From positions 1 to 64,000 of the forward strand of contig JBCCML010000017.1 of assembly GCA_039026375.1 (NCBI GenBank): a stretch of DNA of 64,000 nucleotides, given 5' to 3'. This stretch comes from Thermohalobaculum sp039026375 (GTDB lineage: Bacteria > Pseudomonadota > Alphaproteobacteria > Rhodobacterales > Rhodobacteraceae). Position 1 is the first letter of the stretch. The number at the start of each line of letters is the position of its first letter. This document shows, in pieces, positions 45,296 through 53,991 of the stretch. The translations under genes were made by a program, and so were the position numbers. The notes under the pieces are model-generated. The model had not been told where the DNA came from. It was given only the letters and a program-made list of their open reading frames with translations, and ran no database searches.

Positions 45296-46234
45296 ATGAC
45301 CGATACCCTGACACTGCCAGCAGATGAGGACGGGATCGCTCGCGCGGCCGAGATGCTGTTGACGGGCCAGCTGGTCGCCTTCCCGACGGAGACGGTCTAC
45401 GGCCTGGGCGGCATCGCGACATCTGGCGCGGCGGTGGCTGAGATCTTTGCCGCCAAAGGCCGGCCGCAGTTCAATCCATTGATCGCTCATGTGGCAGACC
45501 TGGCTGCGGCTGAGCGTCTGGTCGAGTTAACTCCGATAGGCGAGAAGTTTGCCCAGGCGTTTTGGCCAGGGCCGCTGACCTTGGTGGCGCCGCAACGGGC
45601 CGGGAGCGGCATCGCGGACCTGGCCGCAGCCGGATTGCCGACGCTGGCAGTCCGCGTGCCAGCCGCACCGGTGGCGCAGGCACTGCTGGCCCAGGTGGGC
45701 CTGCCGGTGGCCGCACCGTCGGCCAACCCATCGGGTAAGGTCAGCCCCACAACGGCTAAGCACGTTCTGGACGGGTTGGGTGGCAGGATCGCTGCCGTTC
45801 TCGACGGTGGCCCCTGCCCCGTCGGCCTGGAGTCGACGATTGTCGGACTTGGTGGACCGGACGGGCCCTGTCTACTGCGTCCGGGCGGGCTGCCCACCGA
45901 GGAGATCGAGGCCGTTCTGGGACAACCCTTGGCGTCGGCAGGCAACGCGATCACCGCGCCGGGGCAACTGGCCAGCCACTATGCGCCCGAGGCGACGATC
46001 CGCCTGAACGCGACCTCAGCAGTGCCAGGCGAGGTTTACTTGGGCTTTGGCGCCGGTCCAGCCGACCTGTCGCTGTCGGAGACGGGCGACCTGATAGAGG
46101 CGGCGGCAAACCTATTCGCGGCGCTGCGCAGTCTGGACGCCCACGGCATGCCGATCGCCGTCGCACCAATGCCCGAGACAGGGCTCGGGCGCGCCATCAA
46201 CGACCGTCTGCGCCGGGCAGCCGCGCCGCGCTAG
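45296..46234 (+). CDS. tsaC: L-threonylcarbamoyladenylate synthase
   Basis: 312 residues with an N-terminal YrdC domain and a C-terminal Sua5 domain, making threonylcarbamoyl-AMP for the t6A37 tRNA modification. Motifs: GQLVAFPTETVYGLGG, KGRPQFNPLIAHVAD, VGLPVAAPSANPSGKVSPT and GLESTIVGL, then the linker PGQLASHYAPEATIRL that starts the Sua5 part. I start at ATG 45296; the open frame extends far upstream, antisense to the acyl-CoA dehydrogenase, and that part is not real. Confidence 0.95.
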   Translation: MTDTLTLPADEDGIARAAEMLLTGQLVAFPTETVYGLGGIATSGAAVAEIFAAKGRPQFNPLIAHVADLAAAERLVELTPIGEKFAQAFWPGPLTLVAPQRAGSGIADLAAAGLPTLAVRVPAAPVAQALLAQVGLPVAAPSANPSGKVSPTTAKHVLDGLGGRIAAVLDGGPCPVGLESTIVGLGGPDGPCLLRPGGLPTEEIEAVLGQPLASAGNAITAPGQLASHYAPEATIRLNATSAVPGEVYLGFGAGPADLSLSETGDLIEAAANLFAALRSLDAHGMPIAVAPMPETGLGRAINDRLRRAAAPR

Positions 46235-46419
46235 CCGCGGCCACCGCGCTGGTGCACGCGAAACCCGCCGCGGTCGCGTATCCGCTGGACCTCGGCCCGT
46301 TCGCACGCGGCCGCTGCCGCCGGATCTCCAGCATGCGCCGCCGCACATCGCGCTTCGATGGTTTGCCCGCAGGCCGTCACGGTGATCGCCAAAAGTCCCA
46401 TGGCCAAAATGGTTCGCAT
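46231..46419 (-). CDS. Small lipoprotein, unknown
   Basis: 62 residues. The start MRTILAMGLLAITVTACGQT is a clear lipoprotein signal with lipobox VTAC; the mature part is Ala/Glu/Arg-rich with two more cysteines and ends in a Gly/Arg run. I recognise no family. Its stop overlaps the tsaC stop by four bases and it is divergent from the FAD oxidase gene. AAGAGGACA lies close upstream. Confidence 0.68.
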   Translation of the reverse strand: MRTILAMGLLAITVTACGQTIEARCAAAHAGDPAAAAACERAEVQRIRDRGGFRVHQRGGRG

Positions 46420-46577
46420 GGTCTTGTCCTCTTCGCTGTCTGCACAGGGATATGTGGCCGCCCAACGAGGGACAAAAGCCGCCTCACGGGAACGGGACGC
46501 GGCGTGACCAGGTGCGGCGTGCGCACTCGACACAGGGCACGCTCGACAGACGGCACGGGCCTGCTAAGCTCCGGACC

Positions 46578-48002
46578 ATGAGCACAATCGCTGATCCCAC
46601 CCCACAGGCCCTTGCTGAACTGCGCCGCATCGCTGGCGAAACCACGGTGCGCGAGGGTGACGACATGGCGGCCTACTTGACCGAGCCGCGCGACCTCTAC
46701 CGCGGACAGGCACAGTTCGTCCTCCGCCCGGAGAACACCGAACAGGTGGCCGACATAGTCCGCCACTGCGCGGCCCATCGCATCGGGATCATACCCTATG
46801 GCGGCGGCACAGGCCTGGTGGGCGGGCAGCTGACCGCGGATGGTCCAGCCCCCGTGATCCTGTCTCTGGAGAAGATGAATCGCATTCGGGCCGTTATCCC
46901 CGAAGAAGGCGCACTGGTCGCCGAAGCCGGCGTCATCCTTCAGGACATTCAGCAGTCTGCTGATGAGGCGGGGCGGCTGTTCCCCCTGTCACTGGCCGCC
47001 CAGGGCTCGTGCCGGATCGGTGGCAATCTGGCCACCAATGCCGGCGGCGTGCAGGTGCTGCGCTATGGCAACGCGCGCGATCTCTGTCTGGGGATCGAGG
47101 CGGTGCTGCCCAATGGCGAGGTGCTCCAGGGCCTGAAGACCCTGCGTAAGGACAACACAGGCTATGACCTGCGCCATCTGCTGATCGGGGCCGAGGGCAC
47201 GCTGGGCGTGATCACGGCCGCGGCGCTGAAACTGTATCCGAAGCCCGGCACGATGGTCACCGCAATGCTGGCCGTGCCCTCGCCCGCCGTGGCGGTCCGC
47301 CTGCTGCGCCATTTGCAGGATCAACTGGGCGACAACATCACGGCGTTCGAGCTGATCAAAGATCAGGGCATGCGCTTTCTGGAGAAAGTGCTGCCCAACT
47401 TGGTCGACCCCTTGGCCGGCAATCCGCCCTGGCGCGTCCTGACCGAGATTGCGGGCCCCGCAGGCAGCGATTTGGAGGCGCGCGCGGAAGCGGCCATGGG
47501 CCAAGCGTTCGAGGATGAACTGGCAGTCGACGGCGTTCTGGCCACGTCGGAAGGGCAGCGCGCCAACATGTGGAACATCCGTGAGCATCTGCCCGAGGGG
47601 AACCGGCGCACCGGCTCCATCTCCAGTCACGATATCTCGCTGCCCATTGGGCGCGTGGCCGAGTTCATCGATCTGGCCGAGCCCCGGGTGCACGCGGTCG
47701 ACCCCAGCTTTCGGATCAACTGCTTTGGCCACATGGGCGACGGCAACCTGCACTACAATGTGTTTCCTCCGGAGGGGCGCCGCCACCGCGACTATGACAA
47801 TGTCCGCGCGGGCGTGAAGGAATCGATCCACGATCTGGTCCATGATCTGGGCGGATCGGTCAGTGCCGAACATGGGATTGGGCGGCTGAAAACGGGCGAT
47901 CTGGTGAAATATGGCGATCCGGCCAAGGTGGCCGCGATGCGCGCTATCAAGCAGGCGCTTGACCCGCACGGCATCATGAACCCCGGCGCCGTTCTCGCCT
48001 AG
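46578..48002 (+). CDS. FAD-binding oxidoreductase, D-2-hydroxyacid dehydrogenase type
   Basis: 474-residue GlcD/D-2-hydroxyglutarate dehydrogenase-like flavoprotein. The FAD-binding PCMH domain has IIPYGGGTGLVGGQLT, LAAQGSCRIGGNLATNAGGV and LLIGAEGTLGVITAAALKLYP; the C-terminal oxidase domain ends with GSVSAEHGIGRLKTGDLVKY and DPHGIMNPGAVL, both diagnostic. Expected to oxidise a D-2-hydroxyacid such as D-lactate or 2-hydroxyglutarate. Stand-alone gene without glcE or glcF. Start at ATG 46578. Confidence 0.92.
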   Translation: MSTIADPTPQALAELRRIAGETTVREGDDMAAYLTEPRDLYRGQAQFVLRPENTEQVADIVRHCAAHRIGIIPYGGGTGLVGGQLTADGPAPVILSLEKMNRIRAVIPEEGALVAEAGVILQDIQQSADEAGRLFPLSLAAQGSCRIGGNLATNAGGVQVLRYGNARDLCLGIEAVLPNGEVLQGLKTLRKDNTGYDLRHLLIGAEGTLGVITAAALKLYPKPGTMVTAMLAVPSPAVAVRLLRHLQDQLGDNITAFELIKDQGMRFLEKVLPNLVDPLAGNPPWRVLTEIAGPAGSDLEARAEAAMGQAFEDELAVDGVLATSEGQRANMWNIREHLPEGNRRTGSISSHDISLPIGRVAEFIDLAEPRVHAVDPSFRINCFGHMGDGNLHYNVFPPEGRRHRDYDNVRAGVKESIHDLVHDLGGSVSAEHGIGRLKTGDLVKYGDPAKVAAMRAIKQALDPHGIMNPGAVLA

Positions 48003-48108
48003 CGGTTCTCGCCCAGCCTTGCTGGCCTAACGGCATCGTCGTTGTCGTCGTCGGCGATTCGACCCTACGCTTTCTGCGATTAACCAAGTTGTGGGAAGGG
48101 ATTTGAAG

Positions 48109-48621
48109 ATGACGACCATCGAAGGGGGCTGCCTTTGCGGCGCAGTGCGCTTCAGGATTTCGGGCGCGCTCCACCGCACCAGCCATTGCCATTGCAGTCT
48201 CTGTCAGAAATAGCACGGGGCGGCGTTTCGCACGCGCGCCCGCGTCGCGGCCAAGCACTTCACCTTCCTGCAAGGGGAAGACCTGGTGACCTATTACGAG
48301 TCGTCACCAGGGATGTATCGTGGCTTCTGCAGCCGCTGCGGATCGCCGATCGTGAACCGGTTTGGGCCGGAAGCCAAAGCCGTGAAGAAACGTCCAGAGG
48401 CGTTGCACCAGGTGGGCATTGCGCTGGCAACGTTGGACGGCGACCCCGGTGTCCGCGCCGAACGCCACGACTTCGTCGCCAGCAAAGCACCATGGTTCGA
48501 GATTACTGATGATCTCCCCAGTTCGCAACTTACGAACCACCAAAGCCCGAAGGCCAAACCTAGCAACGCCGCAGGTGTCGCGCGGCAGGGCCGGCTCAGC
48601 GGGCTGCGCGGATGGCTGTGA
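48109..48621 (+). pseudogene. GFA-family gene interrupted by an amber codon
   Basis: The reading frame starts at ATG 48109 (GGGAAGGG upstream) as MTTIEGGCLCGAVRFRISG, reaches HCHCSLCQK and then meets TAG at 48211-48213 (codon 35). The same frame continues with HGAAFRTRARVAAKHFTFLQ, FCSRCGSPIVNRFG and APWFEITDDLP, the rest of a glutathione-dependent formaldehyde-activating (GFA) zinc protein of about 140 residues. Both cysteine pairs are intact. After DDLP the tail diverges and runs on to 48621, overlapping the amidase gene on the other strand. Either a recent pseudogene or a base error. Confidence 0.85.
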
Positions 48622-49468
48622 GATTCGGGGATGCCGGTACAGGCGGCTCAAACGAGCGCGCATTGCTGAGCGACGGCACCCGTTTACGCGCCTCGGCAAC
48701 CGCCGCGAGGTCCAGGTCGGCATAGGTCACGCCGACGCCCTCTCCGCCATCTGCCAGCACCTCGCCCCAGGGTGCGACAGACAGCGAATGGCCATACGTC
48801 TCGCGCACGCGGCCCCGCTGGACCTGGTGGGTGCCCCACTGAGCAGCGGCCAGCACAAAACAGCCCGTTTCAATCGCGCGCGCCCGCAGCAATGTGTGCC
48901 AATGCGCGCGCCCGGTCGGCACGGTGAACGCCGACGGCACCGTGAGGATTTGGGCCCCTGCCTCGGCCAAGGCGCGGTAGAGCGCGGGAAAACGCATGTC
49001 ATAGCAGATGGTTAGACCGATCGTGCCCAGCGGCGTTTCGGCCAGCACCGCCTGCTCGCCCGGCCGGTACCCGGCGGACTCGCGATAGCGTTCCTCACCC
49101 CCCAGATCGACGTCGAACATGTGGATCTTGTCATAGCGCGCGGCGATGGCGCCGTCGGGTCCGATCAGAAACTGGCGGTTGGCAAATCGCCCATCCGGGT
49201 CGTCCGTAAGCACGGCGAGCGACCCGATCGACAACCAAATGCCCGTCTCAGCGGCCACTGCGCGCAGCCGCGCCAAGGTCGCATCGTCGCCTTCATGGCG
49301 CAGCACCTCACTCTGCCGGGTGCGACTGGCCGAGACGATGTTGCTTACCTCGGGCGTCAGAACGAAGTCTGCGCCCCCGGCCGCCGCCTCGCGGATCAGC
49401 GCCTCGGTGGCGGGCAGATTGGCCGCGGGATCGTCCGAGGACGACAGCTGGACCAGCGCGACCCTCAT
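48596..49468 (-). CDS. Carbon-nitrogen hydrolase, Nit1-like
   Basis: 290-residue nitrilase-family amidase. The catalytic triad is visible: Glu in FVLTPEVSNI, Lys in YDKIHMFDVDL and Cys in GLTICYDMRFPALYRAL. The HMFDVD and YRESAGYRPG text is typical of the Nit1/YbeM group, which hydrolyses deaminated glutathione, a metabolite repair step. It overlaps the grxC stop (ATGA), so glutathione-linked functions are together here. Family call is firm, substrate inferred. Confidence 0.9.
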   Translation of the reverse strand: MRVALVQLSSSDDPAANLPATEALIREAAAGGADFVLTPEVSNIVSASRTRQSEVLRHEGDDATLARLRAVAAETGIWLSIGSLAVLTDDPDGRFANRQFLIGPDGAIAARYDKIHMFDVDLGGEERYRESAGYRPGEQAVLAETPLGTIGLTICYDMRFPALYRALAEAGAQILTVPSAFTVPTGRAHWHTLLRARAIETGCFVLAAAQWGTHQVQRGRVRETYGHSLSVAPWGEVLADGGEGVGVTYADLDLAAVAEARKRVPSLSNARSFEPPVPASPNLTAIRAAR

Positions 49469-49722
49469 GCCGCCAGAAGGCCGTCCAGCTTGCCCTGCTG
49501 GTCCAGCGCGTGCAGATCGTCCGACCCGCCCACATGCGTCTCACCAATGAAGATCTGCGGCACCGTGTGCCGGCCGTTGGCCCGCTGCATCATCGCCTCG
49601 CGCGCATGGCTGTCGCCCATCACGTTAATCTCGGTATAGGCGATGCCCTTCCGGTCCAACAGGCGCTTGGCCATGATGCAGAAGGGGCAGATCGGGGTCG
49701 TGTAAATCTCGACGGGCTTCAT
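49465..49722 (-). CDS. grxC: Glutaredoxin 3
   Basis: 85-residue dithiol glutaredoxin reducing disulfides with glutathione. The active site is IYTTPICPFCIMAKRLL (CPFC, where CPYC is usual), with HTVPQIFIGETHVGGSDDLHA carrying the cis-Pro and glutathione-binding Gly-Gly. Its first 98 bases overlap the 3' end of comF in another frame. It is coupled by ATGA to the downstream amidase gene. Confidence 0.94.
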   Translation of the reverse strand: MKPVEIYTTPICPFCIMAKRLLDRKGIAYTEINVMGDSHAREAMMQRANGRHTVPQIFIGETHVGGSDDLHALDQQGKLDGLLAA

Positions 49723-50488
49723 GGCCTTGGTCCTCCGGTTTCACGGGCATATAGGCGCCTTCCTCCCGAACCACCAGGGCCAGCACAAGAACGTCAACCG
49801 ATGCGGCCCCTGCCTGATAGCAAACCTCGGCCGCGGCGTTCAGCGTGGCGCCCGTGGTCAGCACATCGTCGACCAGCAGGACACGCCGACCTGCCACTGC
49901 ACCCGGATCCGTGACGTCCAAAGCACCGGCCAGGTTTTCTGCCCGTTCAGCCCGGTTTCGGCCATCCTGGCTGGCCGTCTGGCGCGTGCGCAGCAGCAGA
50001 CGCGGGGCGAAAAGCTGTGGCTGTCCAATCTGTTGGCAAGTGGCGCGGGCCAATGTGGCGGCCTGATTGCCACGGCGTTTCAGGCGGCGGCGCCAATGCA
50101 GGGGGATAGGCGCAACCACCTCCGCCTCCGCCAGCAGGGGCGCGCCGGCACGGGCCAGCCACTGGGCCAGCAGGGGGGCCAGATCCAGACGATCACCATG
50201 TTTCAGCGACAGGACCAGTTTGCGGCCGGCGCCTTCGTAGCGGAAGGCGGCCCGGCCATGACGCCAACGTGGGGGATGGCGCAGGCACTCGTCACAGATC
50301 TCGCCTGGCTCCGGTGTACCAGGCAACGCCCGCCCGCATTTCACGCAGCCCGAACCGTCCAGGAACGCCACCTCCCGCCAGCAGCGGCCGCACAGGGCGC
50401 CTGGCGTGCCGGTTTCATCGCGGCAAACAGCGCAGGCAGGTGGGAACAGGGCATCGCCCAGGAAAGACAGCGTATCGCTCAGCCGCAT
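49625..50488 (-). CDS. comF: ComF family phosphoribosyltransferase-like protein
   Basis: 287 residues. A double zinc ribbon at the start (FPPACAVCRDETGTPGALCG, CVKCGRALPG, ICDECL), the ComF text AAFRYEGAGRKLVLSLKHGD and VAPIPLHWRRRLKRRGNQAA, and a PRPP loop VLLVDDVLTTGATLNAA near residue 210. ComF proteins act in DNA uptake or replication restart in some bacteria. The last 33 or so residues are the grxC start read in another frame and have no family match: typical ComF ends near residue 245. Confidence 0.88.
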   Translation of the reverse strand: MRLSDTLSFLGDALFPPACAVCRDETGTPGALCGRCWREVAFLDGSGCVKCGRALPGTPEPGEICDECLRHPPRWRHGRAAFRYEGAGRKLVLSLKHGDRLDLAPLLAQWLARAGAPLLAEAEVVAPIPLHWRRRLKRRGNQAATLARATCQQIGQPQLFAPRLLLRTRQTASQDGRNRAERAENLAGALDVTDPGAVAGRRVLLVDDVLTTGATLNAAAEVCYQAGAASVDVLVLALVVREEGAYMPVKPEDQGHEARRDLHDPDLPLLHHGQAPVGPEGHRLYRD

Positions 50489-50532
50489 CGGCGCACCTTT
50501 GGCGCCCCCGTCTCAGCGGTGCGTATAGCGCG

Positions 50533-50552
50533 GGTGGCGCCGCAGCGCCACC
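50533..50552. terminator. Perfect hairpin between two minus-strand genes
   Basis: GGTGGCGC-CGCA-GCGCCACC, eight-base arms with a four-base loop, in the gap between the stop of the 50624-51064 gene and the comF start. No U run on the minus side, so it may act with Rho or stabilise the upstream mRNA. Confidence 0.45.
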
Positions 50553-50623
50553 TTCTGTTGCGGCATCCTGGTCAGGCCGCGCGCGGCAGATAGAACCAAA
50601 CGAAATCCCAACAGATCGGTGAC

Positions 50624-51064
50624 TTAGCTCGCCACTGACTGAGCATCAGGCGCTGATAGGTCGTTCGACGGCGGGCTGTCCGGCACTTCCACCGGGCCCG
50701 GACGCCCATCGAACAGCGCGAAGATATCCGGCGCTTCGGCGGCCATTTCAGCCAGCCGGGCATCGTCACGTTCCGGATCGCCCGTATCGATCCGCAGCAC
50801 CTCCAGCGCCCGGACAAACTGCTGATAACGCGAATCGCCAGAGTCCAGAAACTCGGCCGACGGCGCCGGTGCCTCGGTCGCATTCGCCGCGCCGACGGGC
50901 CGGGCTGTGGCTGCAGGCGTCACCGGAGTTGATTGTGTTTGTTCGGTTGTGGCTGTCACGCCGCGCTCGCCGGTGGCAGACCGGATCTGCGACGTGAAGT
51001 CCCGCGGGGCATTCAACTGCGAAGAGACGCCAGACGCGGTCGCCAACCCAGAAAAGAAGCTCAT
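50624..51064 (-). CDS. Hypothetical protein, low complexity
   Basis: 146 residues without signal peptide or membrane span. The first 75 residues are rich in Ala, Thr, Ser, Pro and Gln and probably disordered; the middle (SRYQQFVRALEVLRIDTGDP) may be a helical unit; the tail is acidic and Pro/Ser-rich. I recognise no family. The coding call rests on length, an ATG start and base composition like its neighbours. Convergent with nothing; it lies between comF and the divergent hemH. Confidence 0.55.
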   Translation of the reverse strand: MSFFSGLATASGVSSQLNAPRDFTSQIRSATGERGVTATTEQTQSTPVTPAATARPVGAANATEAPAPSAEFLDSGDSRYQQFVRALEVLRIDTGDPERDDARLAEMAAEAPDIFALFDGRPGPVEVPDSPPSNDLSAPDAQSVAS

Positions 51065-51290
51065 CTTTTCACCCTCGCTTTGGCCAAAATCCGCAACCGC
51101 GTTCAGCGCGTCTTGGATTTCTTCCCAACGAAGATCGGCATTTGTTGACTAATGTGGTACACTATCGGACAGGCGTGAACATCCGGTAAACAACGCCAAC
51201 TCTCCGGGTTGTCGCAGGAACTTGACCGATCGGGCCGGCGCCATAGGTGCTGGCAGTATCGGTATGCGTGGTCGTGGAGGCCTTTGGCGA

Positions 51291-52361
51291 ATGTTGGACA
51301 ATAGCTCGATGGATCGGCCAGGCCGGGGCCGTCTGGCCCATGCGGCGTCGGACCACCCCGCCATTCCGCCCCGACGCGTGGGCATCGTGCTGGCGAATCT
51401 GGGTACGCCCGACAACACCGATTACTGGTCGATGCGGCGCTATCTTAACGAGTTTCTGTCGGACCGCCGGGTCATCGAATGGTCGCCCTGGTTCTGGCAG
51501 CCGCTGCTGCAGCTGATCGTGCTGACCAAGCGCCCGTTTTCGTCGGGCGAGGCCTATCGCGGCATTTGGAACGAGGAGCAGGACGAAAGCCCGCTGCTGA
51601 CGATCACTCGCGAGCAAACCGCCAAGCTGCGCGCCCGCCTCAGCGCCCGGCACGGCAGCGACGTGCTGGTGGACTTCTGCATGCGCTATGGCAACCCGTC
51701 CACCGACAGCGTCATCCGCAAGATGCAACAGCAAGGCTGCGACCGCATTCTGTTCTTCCCGCTCTACCCGCATTACGCCGCGGCGACGACGGGGACAGCC
51801 TGCGACAAGGCCTTCAAAACTCTGCAGGATTTGCGCTGGCAGCCGTCCATCCGCACGGCCCCGCCCTACTATGACCACCCGTCCTTCATCGAGGCATTGG
51901 CGGCGTCGGTCCAGCACGCCTATGACGGGTTTGAATGCCGCCCGACTGCGCTGGTGGCATCCTATCACGGGCTGCCGAAATCGTACTTCATGAAGGGCGA
52001 TCCCTACCACTGCCAGTGCCAGAAAACCTCGCGCCTGTTGGGCGAGCGGTTGGGCTGGGCGCCGGGTGAATTACACACCACTTTTCAGTCCCGTTTTGGG
52101 CCCGAGGAGTGGCTGACCCCCTACACCGTCGAGTACGTCGCCAAGCTGGCCGAGGAGGGGCACAAGTCCATCGCCGTGATGGCGCCGGGCTTCTCGTCGG
52201 ACTGTGTCGAGACGCTGGAAGAGATTAACGAAGAGATCAAGGAAGCGTTCGAGGAAGCGGGCGGCGAGGAGTTCCACTACATCCCCTGCTTGAACGCGGA
52301 CGATGCCCACATCGACATGATCGAAACGGTTGTGCGAAACGAAACGCAGGGCTGGCTGTAG
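51291..52361 (+). CDS. hemH: Ferrochelatase
   Basis: 356-residue enzyme inserting ferrous iron into protoporphyrin IX, the last step of heme synthesis. Motifs: GIVLANLGTPDNTDYWSMRR, ILFFPLYPHYAAATTGT, the active-site ASYHGLPKSYFMKGDPYHCQ and MAPGFSSDCVETLEEINEE. I start at ATG 51291, nine bases after GGAGG; ATG 51309 is an alternative. The N-terminal 30 residues before the core are variable. Single gene, followed by a GC hairpin and the 11-bp repeat region. Confidence 0.95.
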   Translation: MLDNSSMDRPGRGRLAHAASDHPAIPPRRVGIVLANLGTPDNTDYWSMRRYLNEFLSDRRVIEWSPWFWQPLLQLIVLTKRPFSSGEAYRGIWNEEQDESPLLTITREQTAKLRARLSARHGSDVLVDFCMRYGNPSTDSVIRKMQQQGCDRILFFPLYPHYAAATTGTACDKAFKTLQDLRWQPSIRTAPPYYDHPSFIEALAASVQHAYDGFECRPTALVASYHGLPKSYFMKGDPYHCQCQKTSRLLGERLGWAPGELHTTFQSRFGPEEWLTPYTVEYVAKLAEEGHKSIAVMAPGFSSDCVETLEEINEEIKEAFEEAGGEEFHYIPCLNADDAHIDMIETVVRNETQGWL

Positions 52362-52368
52362 AGGTCTC

Positions 52369-52382
52369 GCGCCGCCCGGCGC
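52369..52382 (+). terminator. Short GC hairpin after hemH
   Basis: GCGCC-GCCC-GGCGC eight bases after the hemH stop, followed by TGGGATTT. A likely weak terminator. Confidence 0.45.
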
Positions 52383-52396
52383 TGGGATTTCCCGTG

Positions 52397-52440
52397 TATG
52401 ATCTGCGTATGACTTACGTATGATTTGCGTATGCCAAACG
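52397..52440. repeat. 11-bp-period tandem direct repeat upstream of panC
   Basis: Four consecutive 11-base units: TATGATCTGCG, TATGACTTACG, TATGATTTGCG and the more degenerate TATGCCAAACG. The period equals about one helical turn, so copies face the same side of the DNA, as in iteron-like or regulator-binding arrays. It lies in the 286-base gap between hemH and panC, about 210 bases before the panC start; the rest of the gap holds no gene I can see. Confidence 0.75.
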
Positions 52441-52647
52441 TGCGCAAAACAGTCGACTTCCGGTTGATTCGCAAAAAAGTCTAATGGCGGGCGCCATGAC
52501 CGCGCCCAATCTGACCCTGCAAAAATTTTTTCGCCGTTGCGTGGGAAGGCAGCCGGGCGCACGCTGATCCCGGCCACACCCCCTTGCGTTTTTGGGCCAG
52601 GCGCTTTTTCCTGCGCGTCCCAATACGGCAGGGGACGAGCGGGACAG

Positions 52648-53496
52648 ATGGATATCGTACGCACGGTCGCCGACCTAAGAGCGCGCGTCTTCGGCTGGCG
52701 CGGCGAGGGCCTGACCACCGCGGTCGTGCCCACCATGGGCGGCTTGCACGACGGCCATGTCAGCCTGGTCCGCCACGGGTTGGAACAGGCCGACCGCGTG
52801 GTGGCGACCCTGTTCGTCAATCCGACCCAATTCGGCCAGGGTGAAGACCTGGACGCCTATCCCCGCGACGAGGCCCGCGATGCGGCGATGCTGCGTGAGG
52901 CCGGGTGCGCGCTGCTGTTCGCGCCGCCGGTCGAGGAGATGTATCCCCCCGGCTTCTCGACCCGCGTCATCGTCGACGGGCTGACCGATGCGCTGTGCGG
53001 GGCCACGCGGGTTGGTCACTTCGACGGAGTCGCCCAGGTGGTAACCAAGCTGTTGAACCAGGCGCGCTGCGATATCGCGGTCTTCGGCGAGAAGGATTGG
53101 CAACAACTGGCCGTGGTGACGCGGCTGTCGCGGGATCTGGACATCGGCACCCGCATCGTCGGCGCGCCCACGGTGCGCGAAGCGGACGGCTTGGCCATGT
53201 CGTCGCGCAACCGCTATCTAAGCGATGCCGAGCGAGCGATTGCCCCGGCGCTGCAGAAGGCGCTGAGCGACGCGGCGGCGGCGGCCCATGATGGCCTGCC
53301 CACGGCCAATGCCTGCCGCGACGCAGAGCGTGCCGTGATTGCGGCGGGCTTTCTGGCGGTGGACTACATCGAGATCCGCACAGCCCTGGACCTGCAACCG
53401 GTGGCCCGGGTCGACCCAAGCGTGCCCACGCGCATCTTCGGCGCGGCGCATCTGGGCCGGGCCCGGCTGATCGACAACCTGGACGTCACCTCGTGA
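52648..53496 (+). CDS. panC: Pantothenate synthetase
   Basis: 282-residue ligase joining pantoate and beta-alanine with ATP. The HIGH-like motif is VPTMGGLHDGHVSLV (near residue 28), followed by TLFVNPTQFGQGEDLDAYPR, FGEKDWQQLAVV and the MSSRNRYLS ATP loop near 188. I start at ATG 52648 after GGGGACGAGCGGG; the frame upstream of it is not coding. panB is not next to it. The last bases overlap the next gene (GTGA). Confidence 0.95.
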   Translation: MDIVRTVADLRARVFGWRGEGLTTAVVPTMGGLHDGHVSLVRHGLEQADRVVATLFVNPTQFGQGEDLDAYPRDEARDAAMLREAGCALLFAPPVEEMYPPGFSTRVIVDGLTDALCGATRVGHFDGVAQVVTKLLNQARCDIAVFGEKDWQQLAVVTRLSRDLDIGTRIVGAPTVREADGLAMSSRNRYLSDAERAIAPALQKALSDAAAAAHDGLPTANACRDAERAVIAAGFLAVDYIEIRTALDLQPVARVDPSVPTRIFGAAHLGRARLIDNLDVTS

Positions 53497-53945
53497 AGTG
53501 GTTGAACCTGCCGCCTGTCTGGCTGGCGGGCTTCATGGCGCTGGCCTGGGGGCTGGCCCAGATCTGGGCCCCGTTGGCCGGTGGCCCCTGGGAGAGGGCC
53601 GCCCTGTGGGCGGGACGCGCCCTGATCGGGGGCGGGCTGATCTGGGTGATCTGGGCGGTCATCCAGTTCCAGCGCGCGAAGACCACGGTGATCCCGCACC
53701 AGCAGCCCTCGGCTCTGGTGGACGGCGGGCCCTTCCGGTATTCGCGCAACCCGATCTATCTGGCCGATCTGCTGATCCTGGCCGGGTGGAGTCTGACGCT
53801 GGGCGCGCCGCACACCGCGCTGCTGGTGGTGCCGTTCTTCGTGGTGCTGGAGCGACTGTTCATCCAGCCCGAGGAGGCACGGCTGGAAGCAGCGCTCGGC
53901 CCGGCCTATACCGCGTATCGGACACGGGTTCGGCGCTGGCTGTGA
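53493..53945 (+). CDS. Isoprenylcysteine carboxyl methyltransferase family protein
   Basis: 150-residue membrane methyltransferase. Two or three hydrophobic spans, then the SAM-binding C-terminal region typical of ICMT/PEMT-like proteins: HQQPSALVDGGPFRYSRNP and YLADLLILAGWSL, ending FIQPEEARLEAALGPAY. Such small bacterial members methylate lipids or other substrates; the true substrate is unknown. Starts at GTG 53493, overlapping panC by four bases. Confidence 0.85.
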   Translation: MKWLNLPPVWLAGFMALAWGLAQIWAPLAGGPWERAALWAGRALIGGGLIWVIWAVIQFQRAKTTVIPHQQPSALVDGGPFRYSRNPIYLADLLILAGWSLTLGAPHTALLVVPFFVVLERLFIQPEEARLEAALGPAYTAYRTRVRRWL

Positions 53946-53991
53946 GCGCCTGAGGGGCCTGAAAAGACGGCCCCATAAGACGGAGACCATC

